DNA of 64,000 nt from Stieleria sp. JC731 (GTDB lineage: Bacteria > Planctomycetota > Planctomycetia > Pirellulales > Pirellulaceae). A model generated the notes under the pieces. It did not search any database. It saw only the letters and a program-made list of their open reading frames with translations, and was not told where the DNA came from. Both the position numbers and the translations under genes were made by a program. Location: positions 682,001 through 746,000 of the forward strand of contig NZ_JAJKFQ010000011.1 of the NCBI RefSeq assembly GCF_020966635.1. The letters run 5' to 3'. Each line of letters starts with the position of its first letter. Position 1 is the first letter of the stretch. This document shows, one piece after another, positions 18,151 to 25,959 of the stretch.

Positions 18151-18783
18151 CTATTCGATCTGTGAACGGATCTCGTGAACTTTGACTTTGGTGCCGAGGA
18201 TTAACTCGGCACCTTTCTTCTTGTCGAACGCATGCACGTCTGAAGATCGGCCTTCCTGTTGACGTTCCCATCGCACCCTCGCTCGTTCATGATCGCGCCA
18301 ATCGACGAACTCCAATGGTCGATCTTTCTTCAGGATTTGTTCTGTCGTTTCCGTTGAAGCGCGTCGCAGGGTTTCGGGACGAATGTCGATGACTTCCTTT
18401 TCGATCTCAGCGTAAATGGACTTCAAGTGCCGCGTTTGGTACGGATGTTTGGTTTCCGCAAAGCTCGGTTGGCCGTAATGCTGCGAAACGTGATGGGGAC
18501 TATACGGTCGATGGTAATAGTCCAATTGCATCGCATCATAGGGGTATCGAGGGTGAAGATCTCCAACCGGCTCGGTCAGCATCCACGTTTCGATTTCGCT
18601 AGTGCAGGTTAGCGACGAATCGCTTTGGTCCCCGTCGCAGAACTGCGCCGGAAGAGCATCGTCGCACGTCTCTGTAGCAAGCACGATGCAAGGCAATGCG
18701 GTGAAGTTTGCGGCCACCACCATCAACACAAGCAGATGAATGCGTGCGGTTGTGAAATGGTACAAGCCTTTGTGGGTGCACAT
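18151..18783 (-). CDS. Secreted orphan protein (210 aa)
   Basis: Unrecognised protein with an N-terminal hydrophobic segment (IHLLVLMVVAANFTALPCIVLA), likely a signal peptide. The mature part is rich in His, Tyr and Pro in the middle (YYHRPYSPHHVSQHYGQ) and basic/acidic helical towards the end. Four cysteines follow the signal segment. It is transcribed divergently from the Tad secretin gene, 202 bp away. Confidence 0.65.
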   Translation of the reverse strand: MCTHKGLYHFTTARIHLLVLMVVAANFTALPCIVLATETCDDALPAQFCDGDQSDSSLTCTSEIETWMLTEPVGDLHPRYPYDAMQLDYYHRPYSPHHVSQHYGQPSFAETKHPYQTRHLKSIYAEIEKEVIDIRPETLRRASTETTEQILKKDRPLEFVDWRDHERARVRWERQQEGRSSDVHAFDKKKGAELILGTKVKVHEIRSQIE

Positions 18784-18985
18784 GGTGGGGCCATCGCGTG
18801 GGGCAATCGATCAATCGTCATTGACGCCTTTCGTTATTCGGACGAATCACTCGCCTGCTTCGCTCGTTTTGCGATCCGCGTCTACCTTGACGCCGCTGAC
18901 GTTCACCAGCTTGCGTGAATTGACTCATTTGAGGCAAAGCCGATCGAGATAAGTTTCCTATCTTTACATCCGGCCCCTTCCGGCG

Positions 18986-20758
18986 GTGGGTTGCTTTAGG
19001 GGAAACCCTCGATTGCCCTTTCGCCAGTCAGTTTGGTTTGCGTATTTCACACATGAGCCAATCTTCGAAAAACTGACAAACTTTTTCAATTCGCGTTCCT
19101 TGAACGAAACTCGCCCTCGCCCTCACCGACGAATTCGCTTCGTGATCCCTGCGATCATTGTTGTGTTTGCGGTATGCGCCACTGGGCAGCAAAAGGGGAT
19201 GGCGCAAGCACTTGCCAGTCGCCCAGTCGCTGACAAATCCGGGCCACTGGAAAACCCTTCGCAGATTTCGATCGAGAAAGAAAACTCGTTGATCGAAGAA
19301 ATCTACGAACCCGAAATGTTGCTTCGTGTGGAGCCATCGCAGTCGAAAATCATTCGTACCAAGGTGCCGGTTCGAAGGACGGCGATTACCGATCCCAACA
19401 TTTTGGACATCCATCTCTTTGATGATGATGAAATCGAAATCATCGGGAAGGAAGTCGGCGAAACCACGATCACGTTCTGGTTTGAAGTTCCCGGAAAGGG
19501 AACGCAGGTGCTCCGGTACTACGTTGAAGTTGACAACGCTCAGCAAGAGCAGCGACGTCGTGAAGCTCGCTACAAATCCCTTCAGTCTCGCATCAACGAG
19601 CTGTTCCCAAATAGCCAAATCTTCCTTTTTCCGATCGACGACAAAGTGATCGTTCGCGGGCAAGCTCGCGATGCGAAGGAAGCTGCCGAGATCATGCGAT
19701 TGCTTGGCGATAATCCATACAACCGCAATCAGTACGATCGTGTGCTCGGGCGAGTTGCTGACGATGCAGACATCGACGACCACGATGATCATTTTGACGA
19801 TTTGGATTCAAGCCACTTCATCAATCTGCTACGAGTCCCTGGCGAGCAGCAGGTGATGTTGAAGGTTCGGGTTGCTGAACTGGTCCGTAACTCGAGTCGT
19901 GGGGCTGGCGCGAATTTTTCGTCACTCGTCAAATCGCTCGATTTAAGCAGCACGATCACTGGCGGAAGCAACCTCTCTGTCATTTTAGATGATGGTGACG
20001 TTGAATTCTTTCTTAGCGCAATCGCCACCCATGGTTATGGCAAAGTCCTAGCCGAACCCACGCTGGTAACGATCAGTGGAAAGCCAGCAAGATTCATTGC
20101 AGGCGGCGAATTTGCGGTGCCTACTACTGTTGGTGTCAACGGAGTTGGTGCTGCCACAACCACCTTCCGAGGTTTCGGTACCGAACTCAATTTTACTCCC
20201 ACGGTGACAGACAAAGACCTTGTCAGGCTTGAAGTCGCGCCGTCCTTTAGCACGCTCAATTCTGATGCGACTGTCGGGGGGATCCCGGGACTGAACTTGC
20301 GACGAGTCGAAACGACAGTGGATTTAAGAGAAGGACAATGGCTGGCCATTGCCGGGTTGATTCAAGAGGAACAAGGTGGTCAGAAAACTCGGGTTCCGTA
20401 CTTGGGTGACCTGCCAATGCTCGGCCAACTCTTCTCTTCTCGCCAAACGTCACGTTTCGAAACAGAGTTGGTGGTATTGGTCAGCCCGGAACTGGTTCAC
20501 CCTTTAGAAACCGATGAAGTGCCTTTGTTCTTGCCGGGAATGCATGTGACGGATCCGACCGACGCAGACTTTTTCGCACGTCAAATGATCGAAGGCTATG
20601 AAGGGTTTGATCACCGTAGCACAGTTTGGCCCGAAGTTGCCCAGCAGCGATTGGGGCAAGATCCACGTACCGTGACCGAACGCATCAAGACCTCGGTGAA
20701 GCGTACCCTTGCGAGACAGAAAGCCTATTTGGCCGGCGAGTGTGGGGTTTCGCAATGA
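18986..20758 (+). CDS. cpaC: Tad/Flp pilus outer-membrane secretin (CpaC/RcpA family)
   Basis: Forms the outer-membrane channel of the Tad pilus. The 590-aa frame from GTG 18986 includes a long pre-sequence, then a hydrophobic export segment (FVIPAIIVVFAVCATG, about 52-67). The pilus/secretin N-terminal domain follows (LLRVEPSQSKIIRTKVPVRR ... IIGKEVGETTITFWFE), then a BON-like segment and the secretin core (about 290-510: VMLKVRVAELVR, VLAEPTLVTISGKPARFIAGG, GTELNFTPTV, RVPYLGDLPMLGQLF, LVVLVSPELVHP). The true start could be a later TTG before NETRPRPHRR. Its stop codon overlaps the start of the next gene (ATGA at 20755), which shows translational coupling. Confidence 0.93.
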   Translation: MGCFRGNPRLPFRQSVWFAYFTHEPIFEKLTNFFNSRSLNETRPRPHRRIRFVIPAIIVVFAVCATGQQKGMAQALASRPVADKSGPLENPSQISIEKENSLIEEIYEPEMLLRVEPSQSKIIRTKVPVRRTAITDPNILDIHLFDDDEIEIIGKEVGETTITFWFEVPGKGTQVLRYYVEVDNAQQEQRRREARYKSLQSRINELFPNSQIFLFPIDDKVIVRGQARDAKEAAEIMRLLGDNPYNRNQYDRVLGRVADDADIDDHDDHFDDLDSSHFINLLRVPGEQQVMLKVRVAELVRNSSRGAGANFSSLVKSLDLSSTITGGSNLSVILDDGDVEFFLSAIATHGYGKVLAEPTLVTISGKPARFIAGGEFAVPTTVGVNGVGAATTTFRGFGTELNFTPTVTDKDLVRLEVAPSFSTLNSDATVGGIPGLNLRRVETTVDLREGQWLAIAGLIQEEQGGQKTRVPYLGDLPMLGQLFSSRQTSRFETELVVLVSPELVHPLETDEVPLFLPGMHVTDPTDADFFARQMIEGYEGFDHRSTVWPEVAQQRLGQDPRTVTERIKTSVKRTLARQKAYLAGECGVSQ

Positions 20759-21414
20759 ATTCAATCCATGGTCGTGTGAATAGACGTGTTGCGAGACAAT
20801 GGATCGCAGGCGGGTTCAGTTTGCTGACTTTCCTATTAGGATGCCACGTTTCGACTCCGCAAGGAAATGTGATTGAACCGCGTACGCTGGGAAGTCAACT
20901 TGACGAAATCAATCAACGCCAGGAAGACAACGCGGAACTTGCAAAGTTCATCGTGTACATGCACGAATTCGAAATCAATTTGCAAGAGGATCCCGCTCGT
21001 AGGGCTGCCAATGAAAAGGCCGCAAGTCTGTTTGACTATATCGGTGAGATCAGGCCACACGGACTGCGTTTAACACCCGACGGCGAAGACCACGTTCGTC
21101 AAATCGCTCATCTTGTTCAAGCTGATCCGACGACGGAGATCCGGCCTCAAGTCATCGTTGAACGAAGCGTGACAAGCAAGCAATGGGATACCGAGCACTA
21201 TTACCCGGTTCACTACAACGAAGAATTGGACGAGCTTCGTCGCCGAGTTGTCGTCAAGGTGCTGCAAGCGTACGGGATCGAGTTTGCGGACCAAATTGTC
21301 GTCGTCGCGCCGGCGTTTCCGACAGGATTGGAAGCGACCGAAGCCGCGGCAGCATTCGAAAATTCTGTTAACAGTTATCGCGGCAATTCACGCAACTTCG
21401 GATCGAGAAACTAG
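20755..21414 (+). CDS. Tad-locus lipoprotein (CpaD-position, unknown family)
   Basis: A 219-aa lipoprotein that starts inside the secretin stop (ATGA overlap). The signal region ends with a lipobox (LLTFLLGC, Cys about 30). The mature protein has a helical N-part (DEINQRQEDNAELAKFIVYM) and an OmpA/CpaD-like alpha/beta part (IRPHGLRLTPDGEDHVRQIA; RRRVVVKVLQAYGIEFADQIVVV), which may bind envelope material. By position it corresponds to CpaD or another pilotin-like partner of the secretin, but the family match is only suggestive. The TPR lipoprotein starts 3 bp downstream, so this is a tight operon. Confidence 0.72.
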   Translation: MNSIHGRVNRRVARQWIAGGFSLLTFLLGCHVSTPQGNVIEPRTLGSQLDEINQRQEDNAELAKFIVYMHEFEINLQEDPARRAANEKAASLFDYIGEIRPHGLRLTPDGEDHVRQIAHLVQADPTTEIRPQVIVERSVTSKQWDTEHYYPVHYNEELDELRRRVVVKVLQAYGIEFADQIVVVAPAFPTGLEATEAAAAFENSVNSYRGNSRNFGSRN

Positions 21415-21417
21415 ATC

Positions 21418-22155
21418 ATGCGTCGTCGGTCAGTCCGGAATCAACGTGTTCAGCTTGGAAGCACGATCTTGCGTGTCGGAAATCAACTTTCACGCCGATT
21501 CGTATTGATCACGGCGATCCTGTTTATGCTTCTGTCGCATGGCGGCTGCGCATCTTTGTTAAACCAAAGTGCGATTGCGCTGACTGTTCCCGATACGGAT
21601 CAAGTCGACGTGCGTTTTGGTGTGGCGCGGATGCTCGAACGCAACGGCGAGATTCAAAATGCGAAGAAGCTCTACGAAGAGATTTTGGAAGAAGTTCCAG
21701 CCCATCAACCCACTCGGCATCGGCTTGGTGTCGTTTTGCTGAAACAAGAGCGTCTGGACGAAGCGATCGAGCACTTGCGATTTGCAGCCGAGGGAGTAGA
21801 TCCTGAGGTCGAAGCGATCGGTGATTTGGGATTCGCGTTGTTCCTTAACGATGATCTTGCTGAGGCAGAAAAAAGTCTTCGAATGGCGATCGAACGTGAT
21901 CCGACCAACGAGCGTTGCACCAACAATTTGGCGATTGTTCTTGGGCACCAGAAACGCTATCAGGAGAGTTTGCAGTTGTTTAGGAAAGTCGGATCGGAAG
22001 TCGAATCGCAAGTCAACATTGCCTACGTCATGGCTGTGACTGGCGAGCTTGAATTGGCAAAGCAACATTACCACCGAGCTTTAGAGCTTGAGCCGAACAA
22101 TGTTCAAGCGGCAAAAGGGTTGTCCGAGTTTTCGCGTCTTGAGCAATCCAGATAG
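21418..22155 (+). CDS. tadD: TPR lipoprotein, TadD-like pilus assembly protein
   Basis: A 245-aa lipoprotein: membrane segment ending in LLSHGGC (lipobox, Cys about 42), then at least four TPR units (RFGVARMLERNGEIQNAKKL, RHRLGVVLLKQERLDEAIEH, GDLGFALFLNDDLAEAEKSL, ELAKQHYHRALELEPNNVQA). TadD proteins are outer-membrane TPR lipoproteins needed for Tad secretin assembly, which fits the position 3 bp after the preceding lipoprotein. It ends the outer-membrane part of the locus; the 97-bp hairpin array follows. Confidence 0.82.
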   Translation: MRRRSVRNQRVQLGSTILRVGNQLSRRFVLITAILFMLLSHGGCASLLNQSAIALTVPDTDQVDVRFGVARMLERNGEIQNAKKLYEEILEEVPAHQPTRHRLGVVLLKQERLDEAIEHLRFAAEGVDPEVEAIGDLGFALFLNDDLAEAEKSLRMAIERDPTNERCTNNLAIVLGHQKRYQESLQLFRKVGSEVESQVNIAYVMAVTGELELAKQHYHRALELEPNNVQAAKGLSEFSRLEQSR

Positions 22156-22235
22156 ACGTTGAAGCGGACGTCGAGCGGAAGGAATTGAACGCCGAAAGAG
22201 GTTTCCCGACTAGCGTTTTAATGATTACGTCATTC

Positions 22236-22743
22236 AACCGTCGCTAGCGCGATCGCGGCTCAAGGGGGGCTGAGCCGTGATCGCGCAAGCGACGGTTGTG
22301 TGTTTTGGCTTGGATGGCTGTATCACTTAACCGCGGCTAACGCCGTTGCGGCTCATATTGTTTGGCCTGAGCCGGTATCGCGCTAGCGACGGTTGTGTGT
22401 TTTGGCTTGGCTAGCTGTGTCCCTTAACCGCGGCTAGCGCCGTTGCGGCTCATATTGTTTGTCCTGAGCCGTGATCGCGCTAGCGACGGTTGTGTGTTGC
22501 GATTTGGATTTCCAGGTCATTTAACCGCGGCTAGCGCCGTTGCGGCTCATATTGTTTGGGCTGAGCCGTGATCGCGCTAGCGACGGTTGTGTGTTTTGGC
22601 TTGGCTAGCTGTGCCACTTAACCGCGGCTAGCGCCGTTGCGGCTCATGTTGTTTGGGCTGAGCCGTGATCGCGCTAGCGACGGTTGCGCGTTTTGGTTTG
22701 GATGGCTGTGTCACCTAACCGCGGCTAACGCCGTTGCGGCTCA
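22236..22743. repeat. Hairpin-repeat cluster 2: 97-bp tandem array inside the Tad locus
   Basis: Five full palindromic units (22236-22297, 22329-22394, 22426-22491, 22523-22588, 22620-22685) and a final left half (22717-22743). Starts are spaced 93, 97, 97, 97 and 97 bp. Each unit has a left half starting AACCGCGGCTAGCGCC and ending GCGGCTCA, a short ATATTGTTTGG-like loop, and a right half starting TGAGCCG and ending GCTAGCGACGGTT. Spacers are near-identical (GTGTGTTTTGGCTTGGCTAG...). Each right half can also pair with the next unit's left half, so two alternative foldings exist. It is neither coding nor CRISPR-like. Confidence 0.92.
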
Positions 22744-22763
22744 GTGGATCCGCCACTCCCCCC

Positions 22764-22791
22764 GGAAATTTGTGCCAATTTTCCTTTTTTT
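22764..22791 (+). terminator. Possible intrinsic terminator after the hairpin array
   Basis: An A/T-rich stem (GGAAATT at 22764-22770, AATTTTCC at 22777-22784) is followed by seven T (22785-22791). The stem is weak, but the T-run and the position before the pilin promoter region fit the end of the cpaC-tadD transcript. Confidence 0.45.
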
Positions 22792-22919
22792 GGTGGCGTG
22801 AGGGGCAACCCTCATTCTTTGACCTAGGTTTTGTTCGAGTGGATTCAATTTCACTCGATTACGGCTGGCTGGTCAGTTCATAAGCCAGTCGTTCACTCTA
22901 ATCCTTGGAGATTCAAACA

Positions 22920-23249
22920 GTGAAAATCACTGCTCAAAAACTTTGGAATGACGAGGCAGGTTTTGTTGTCTCGATCGAATTGGTTCTGATTTCGACAATC
23001 TGCGTTATCGGTCTGTTGACCGGTTTGACCGCCGTTCGTGACGGTGTTGTCAGCGAACTGTCGGACACCGCTGGTGCCGTTCAGGACATGAACCAATCGT
23101 ACAGCTACAACGGTGTTACCGGACACAGCGCTACGACCGCAGGTTCGAACTTCAGTGACGCTTTGGACTGGTGCGATTCGCCTGACGATGTCTCTGGCGA
23201 AGCTGACAACTGCATCACGTTCACCGGCGCGCCGACGAACGAACTGTAA
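22920..23249 (+). CDS. Flp-like pilin, paralogue 1 (likely major Tad pilin)
   Basis: A 109-aa precursor from GTG 22920, with GGAG ten bases upstream (22906-22909). It has a short basic leader (KITAQKLWNDEAG), then the putative processing Gly, FVVSIE and one hydrophobic helix (LVLISTICVIGLLTGLTAV). The mature tail is polar with a conserved NQSYSYNGVTGH-like motif and two Cys. The DEAG-xxxxxE-hydrophobic layout recalls Flp prepilins, but the Glu is at +6 after Gly instead of +5, and the tail is longer. A strong terminator (23280-23316) lies straight after it, which would make this copy the most expressed one. Processing by the CpaA peptidase at 27.2 kb is inferred. Confidence 0.8.
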   Translation: MKITAQKLWNDEAGFVVSIELVLISTICVIGLLTGLTAVRDGVVSELSDTAGAVQDMNQSYSYNGVTGHSATTAGSNFSDALDWCDSPDDVSGEADNCITFTGAPTNEL

Positions 23250-23279
23250 TCGTTGTTTCGTATTTAATCGAATCTAACG

Positions 23280-23316
23280 GCAGGCTGGTGCACGCCGTTG
23301 TACCAGCCTGTTTTTT
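23280..23316 (+). terminator. Strong intrinsic terminator/attenuator between pilin 1 and pilin 2
   Basis: A 9-bp GC-rich stem CAGGCTGGT (23281-23289) / ACCAGCCTG (23302-23310), extended by flanking bases, is followed at once by six T (23311-23316). It is a textbook Rho-independent terminator placed 31 bases after the pilin 1 stop and just before the pilin 2 start. Confidence 0.88.
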
Positions 23317-23337
23317 CTTGCACTGTTGGAACTAGTT

Positions 23338-23703
23338 GTGGATCGTTCATTTAAAAAACTGATAAACGACGCCAACGGCTCTGTCATTTCGATCGAGTTG
23401 GTTGCTGTTGCGACCACGATTGCGATCGGGTTGTTGGTCGGGTTTACTGCCGTTCGTGACGGGATCGTCGTCGAGTTGGCTGACACGGCGAGCAGCGTCC
23501 AAGAGATGAATCAGAGTTTTAGTTATCAAGGTGCCGCCGGGCATTCTGGCACAACTGTCGGTTCGGACTTTATTGACGGATCTGACTACATGATGGGCCA
23601 GACACAAGCATGTATTAGCTTCAGCATTCCTCCTTCGAACAACGAAGGAAAGTGGGACGTTTCAGACTACGGTGCCGCCGTCGTCTTCGGACCTGCACCC
23701 TAA
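23338..23703 (+). CDS. Flp-like pilin, paralogue 2
   Basis: Second copy, about 121 aa from GTG 23338 (MDRSFKKLINDANG); a TTG at 23326 also opens the frame. The core is the same as in paralogue 1: Gly, SVISIE, a hydrophobic helix (LVAVATTIAIGLLVGFTAV), RDGIVVELADTASSVQEMNQ, SYQGAAGHSGTTVGSDF. The C-terminus is different and longer (PSNNEGKWDVSDYGAAVVFG). It lies downstream of the terminator, so expression probably depends on read-through. Likely a minor pilin or an alternative major pilin. Confidence 0.78.
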   Translation: MDRSFKKLINDANGSVISIELVAVATTIAIGLLVGFTAVRDGIVVELADTASSVQEMNQSFSYQGAAGHSGTTVGSDFIDGSDYMMGQTQACISFSIPPSNNEGKWDVSDYGAAVVFGPAP

Positions 23704-23732
23704 TCATTCGCGCAAGATAGTCGAGCATAGCC

Positions 23733-24077
23733 ATGGGGGCTTTTCAAACTCGCTCGATCGTCTTTGACACCAAACACCTGTTCGCGGCTCTTTGGCAAGA
23801 CGAACGGGGTTTTGTCATCTCGATCGAACTCATCTTAATCGTCACCATCATGGTGATCGGTTTGATTGCCGGTTTGACCGCGCTGCGCGATGCGGTCGTC
23901 TCGGAATTGACTGACGTCGCCAAAGGCGTTCAGCAACTCAACCAATCCTATCAAGCCAACGGCGTCGTCGGTCACGGGGCCTCAACCATGGGATCGGATT
24001 TTCAAGATGCCAGTGACCCTGGATCTGATGGTCCTGCGTTCTGCACATCAGTTTATGGACTAGGCGAGTCTCCATAG
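23733..24077 (+). CDS. Flp-like pilin, paralogue 3
   Basis: Third copy, 114 aa, ATG 23733, 29 bp after paralogue 2. A longer leader (MGAFQTRSIVFDTKHLFAAL, then WQDERG) precedes the processing Gly, FVISIE and the hydrophobic helix (LILIVTIMVIGLIAGLTAL). It shares RDAVVSELTDVAKGVQQLNQ, GVVGHGASTMGSDFQDASD and a Cys near the end. The conserved Glu is again at +6 after Gly. Role as in paralogue 2: pilin subunit or pseudopilin of the Tad machine. Confidence 0.78.
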   Translation: MGAFQTRSIVFDTKHLFAALWQDERGFVISIELILIVTIMVIGLIAGLTALRDAVVSELTDVAKGVQQLNQSYQANGVVGHGASTMGSDFQDASDPGSDGPAFCTSVYGLGESP

Positions 24078-24139
24078 ACGCGAGTCTCCTGCATTGCAGG
24101 TCTGTCGACGTAAGAATCGCGTCGTCTTCTTCTGCAGAC

Positions 24140-25846
24140 ATGACGCAAGCCGAAGAATCGGCACAGGGCGTAAGGTCCACCGGACCTGAAACTTTTCGCA
24201 ATTCGTCAGATTGTCTCACCTTCTTGGACGAAGACATCTTCGCCGACGTGCTCGTGAAACAATCGTTGGCAACCCCACACCCCACATGCCCCAGAATCGT
24301 CGCCGTGTCTACTAATCTAAGGCAGGCTGCTTCGGCACATCAGCTCGAAGTGATGCTACCTGAAAGCTGCGTTTTGCGCTGGCCTCACGCCCTTCTATGT
24401 AGCGTGTTCGTCGGATTGTTTTTGATCCTCAGCTATTTTCCAGTGTCGTATCCGGGTACCTGGGAAAGCATTTTGCAAGGCAACGCCGCGGCCTTTGAAA
24501 CGCGAGTTCCGTTGTCTGAAGGCATTCGCCATTTCCGCATCGGATGGGCTTCCGATCAAATCATCGCCGGTTTGTTTCGGACTGGTGGTGCCGAACTTGT
24601 TTCATTCTCGTTCGCGGTACTTCAGACGATCGCAATCATCACTGTCGCCGCAATCTCGGTTCAAGCGAGTCGTCGGTGGTGGGCTGCTCTCCTGATGGTG
24701 CCGGCCGTCTTGGCTAGTTTTCCATCCATGACTGGTTTGACCAGCCACACCTTCGGCCAAGTTTGTTTGGCCGTCTGTGTCGCTTTGTTAATGAATCAGT
24801 TTCAATGTGAACGTCGTTCCATAGAGTGGCGGCATGCTTCGGTTCGTATTTGGATTTCGATGGCATTGTTGTTCATCATCTGGGCGAACCTTGACGCATC
24901 GTTCCTAGTCGGGCTGGGCGTGCTTGCCCTTCTGGCAGTTGCCCAAGTTGCAAACGACATGAAAGTGGGATCATGGCGTTCCGCTTTCGACTCCGTCGAA
25001 CTGAAGCAACGCTTGCTGCTGCTAGAGGTTTGTGGACTGGTCACGCTGGTCAATCCGGATGGCTGGAAACTTTGGGACGCGTTGCTATGGGCAACAGAAA
25101 ACCCAGTTGTGGATTCGATCGGCGGCTGGGAGCCCGCAGCGATGGCAAGCCCATTGGGTTTGATGTTGATGATCGCTTGGGCCGGTTGGATGGTGGTCGC
25201 CAGACGTCACAAAATTGATGCATTCTGGGTGATGCTGCCAGTCGCTGGCACCGTTTTGATGGCGATCAATCCTGTCTACTCGTTGTGGTTTGCACCGCTG
25301 TTTGCACTGTCCGTTGCCGCTGTGGCGATTTCGAAAAACGATGCTGTTTCCGAAACACATGCACAACCCAAGCAGCAGCCGCTGAAATTTACATTCACAT
25401 TGATCTGTGGATTGATCCTCTGGATGGGATTCAGTTTTTCACCTTGGGGATCGACTGTCCTCGGTGGCAAGCCCCGCAGTCAATCTCAATTAATCGGATC
25501 GAACTTTCCGATCGGGCTTAGTCAATACCTTGGTGAGCGTCGCTTTCGTTCATTGGTGTATTGCCCAGTTCAATGGAGCGACTGGTTGCAAACGCGATCT
25601 GATATTGCAGTGATGGCTGGTAGTGGTACCAGTCGTCTGCCAGAGAGTGTGCGGCAAGACTATCAAGCGATCTATGAAGGACATCCGATGTGGAATCGCA
25701 TTGCCGAGAAGTACGCATTCGACGCAATGATTATCGACAAGGGCCAACAACAAAACTTGGTCCGTCAAATCCGGAGAGGAACTCCATCGTGGAGAATTGC
25801 CTTTGAGGATCAGCAGGCGATTGTGCTTACCGCGGTTGCTAAATAA
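24140..25846 (+). CDS. Polytopic membrane protein, GT-C glycosyltransferase-like, in the Tad locus
   Basis: Integral membrane protein of up to 568 aa with about ten hydrophobic segments (for example LLCSVFVGLFLILSYFPV, FAVLQTIAIITVAAISV, IWISMALLFIIWANLD, LGLMLMIAWAGWMVVA) and a soluble C-terminal domain of about 140 residues. The arrangement, with an acidic residue in the NLD loop between membrane helices, resembles GT-C-type lipid-linked glycosyltransferases, but no signature proves it. The start is doubtful: the first 55 residues are not typical, and GTG 24305 or ATG 24353 may be the real start. It follows the pilin genes, so pilin modification is a reasonable but unproven idea. Confidence 0.6.
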   Translation: MTQAEESAQGVRSTGPETFRNSSDCLTFLDEDIFADVLVKQSLATPHPTCPRIVAVSTNLRQAASAHQLEVMLPESCVLRWPHALLCSVFVGLFLILSYFPVSYPGTWESILQGNAAAFETRVPLSEGIRHFRIGWASDQIIAGLFRTGGAELVSFSFAVLQTIAIITVAAISVQASRRWWAALLMVPAVLASFPSMTGLTSHTFGQVCLAVCVALLMNQFQCERRSIEWRHASVRIWISMALLFIIWANLDASFLVGLGVLALLAVAQVANDMKVGSWRSAFDSVELKQRLLLLEVCGLVTLVNPDGWKLWDALLWATENPVVDSIGGWEPAAMASPLGLMLMIAWAGWMVVARRHKIDAFWVMLPVAGTVLMAINPVYSLWFAPLFALSVAAVAISKNDAVSETHAQPKQQPLKFTFTLICGLILWMGFSFSPWGSTVLGGKPRSQSQLIGSNFPIGLSQYLGERRFRSLVYCPVQWSDWLQTRSDIAVMAGSGTSRLPESVRQDYQAIYEGHPMWNRIAEKYAFDAMIIDKGQQQNLVRQIRRGTPSWRIAFEDQQAIVLTAVAK

Positions 25847-25959
25847 TTACACCGGTGTGGTTGCGAAAGGCATTCGCTTGGCAAGCCACCGTTGTAACTC
25901 ATCCAGTGCTCTCTCTGTGCTAATCAATTTCGGTTGCTCATCAAATTTGTGATGTATCA

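Noticed and set aside
22236-22743. CRISPR array
   Set aside because: Units are long palindromes with near-identical, not unique, spacers, and no cas genes are present in the window.
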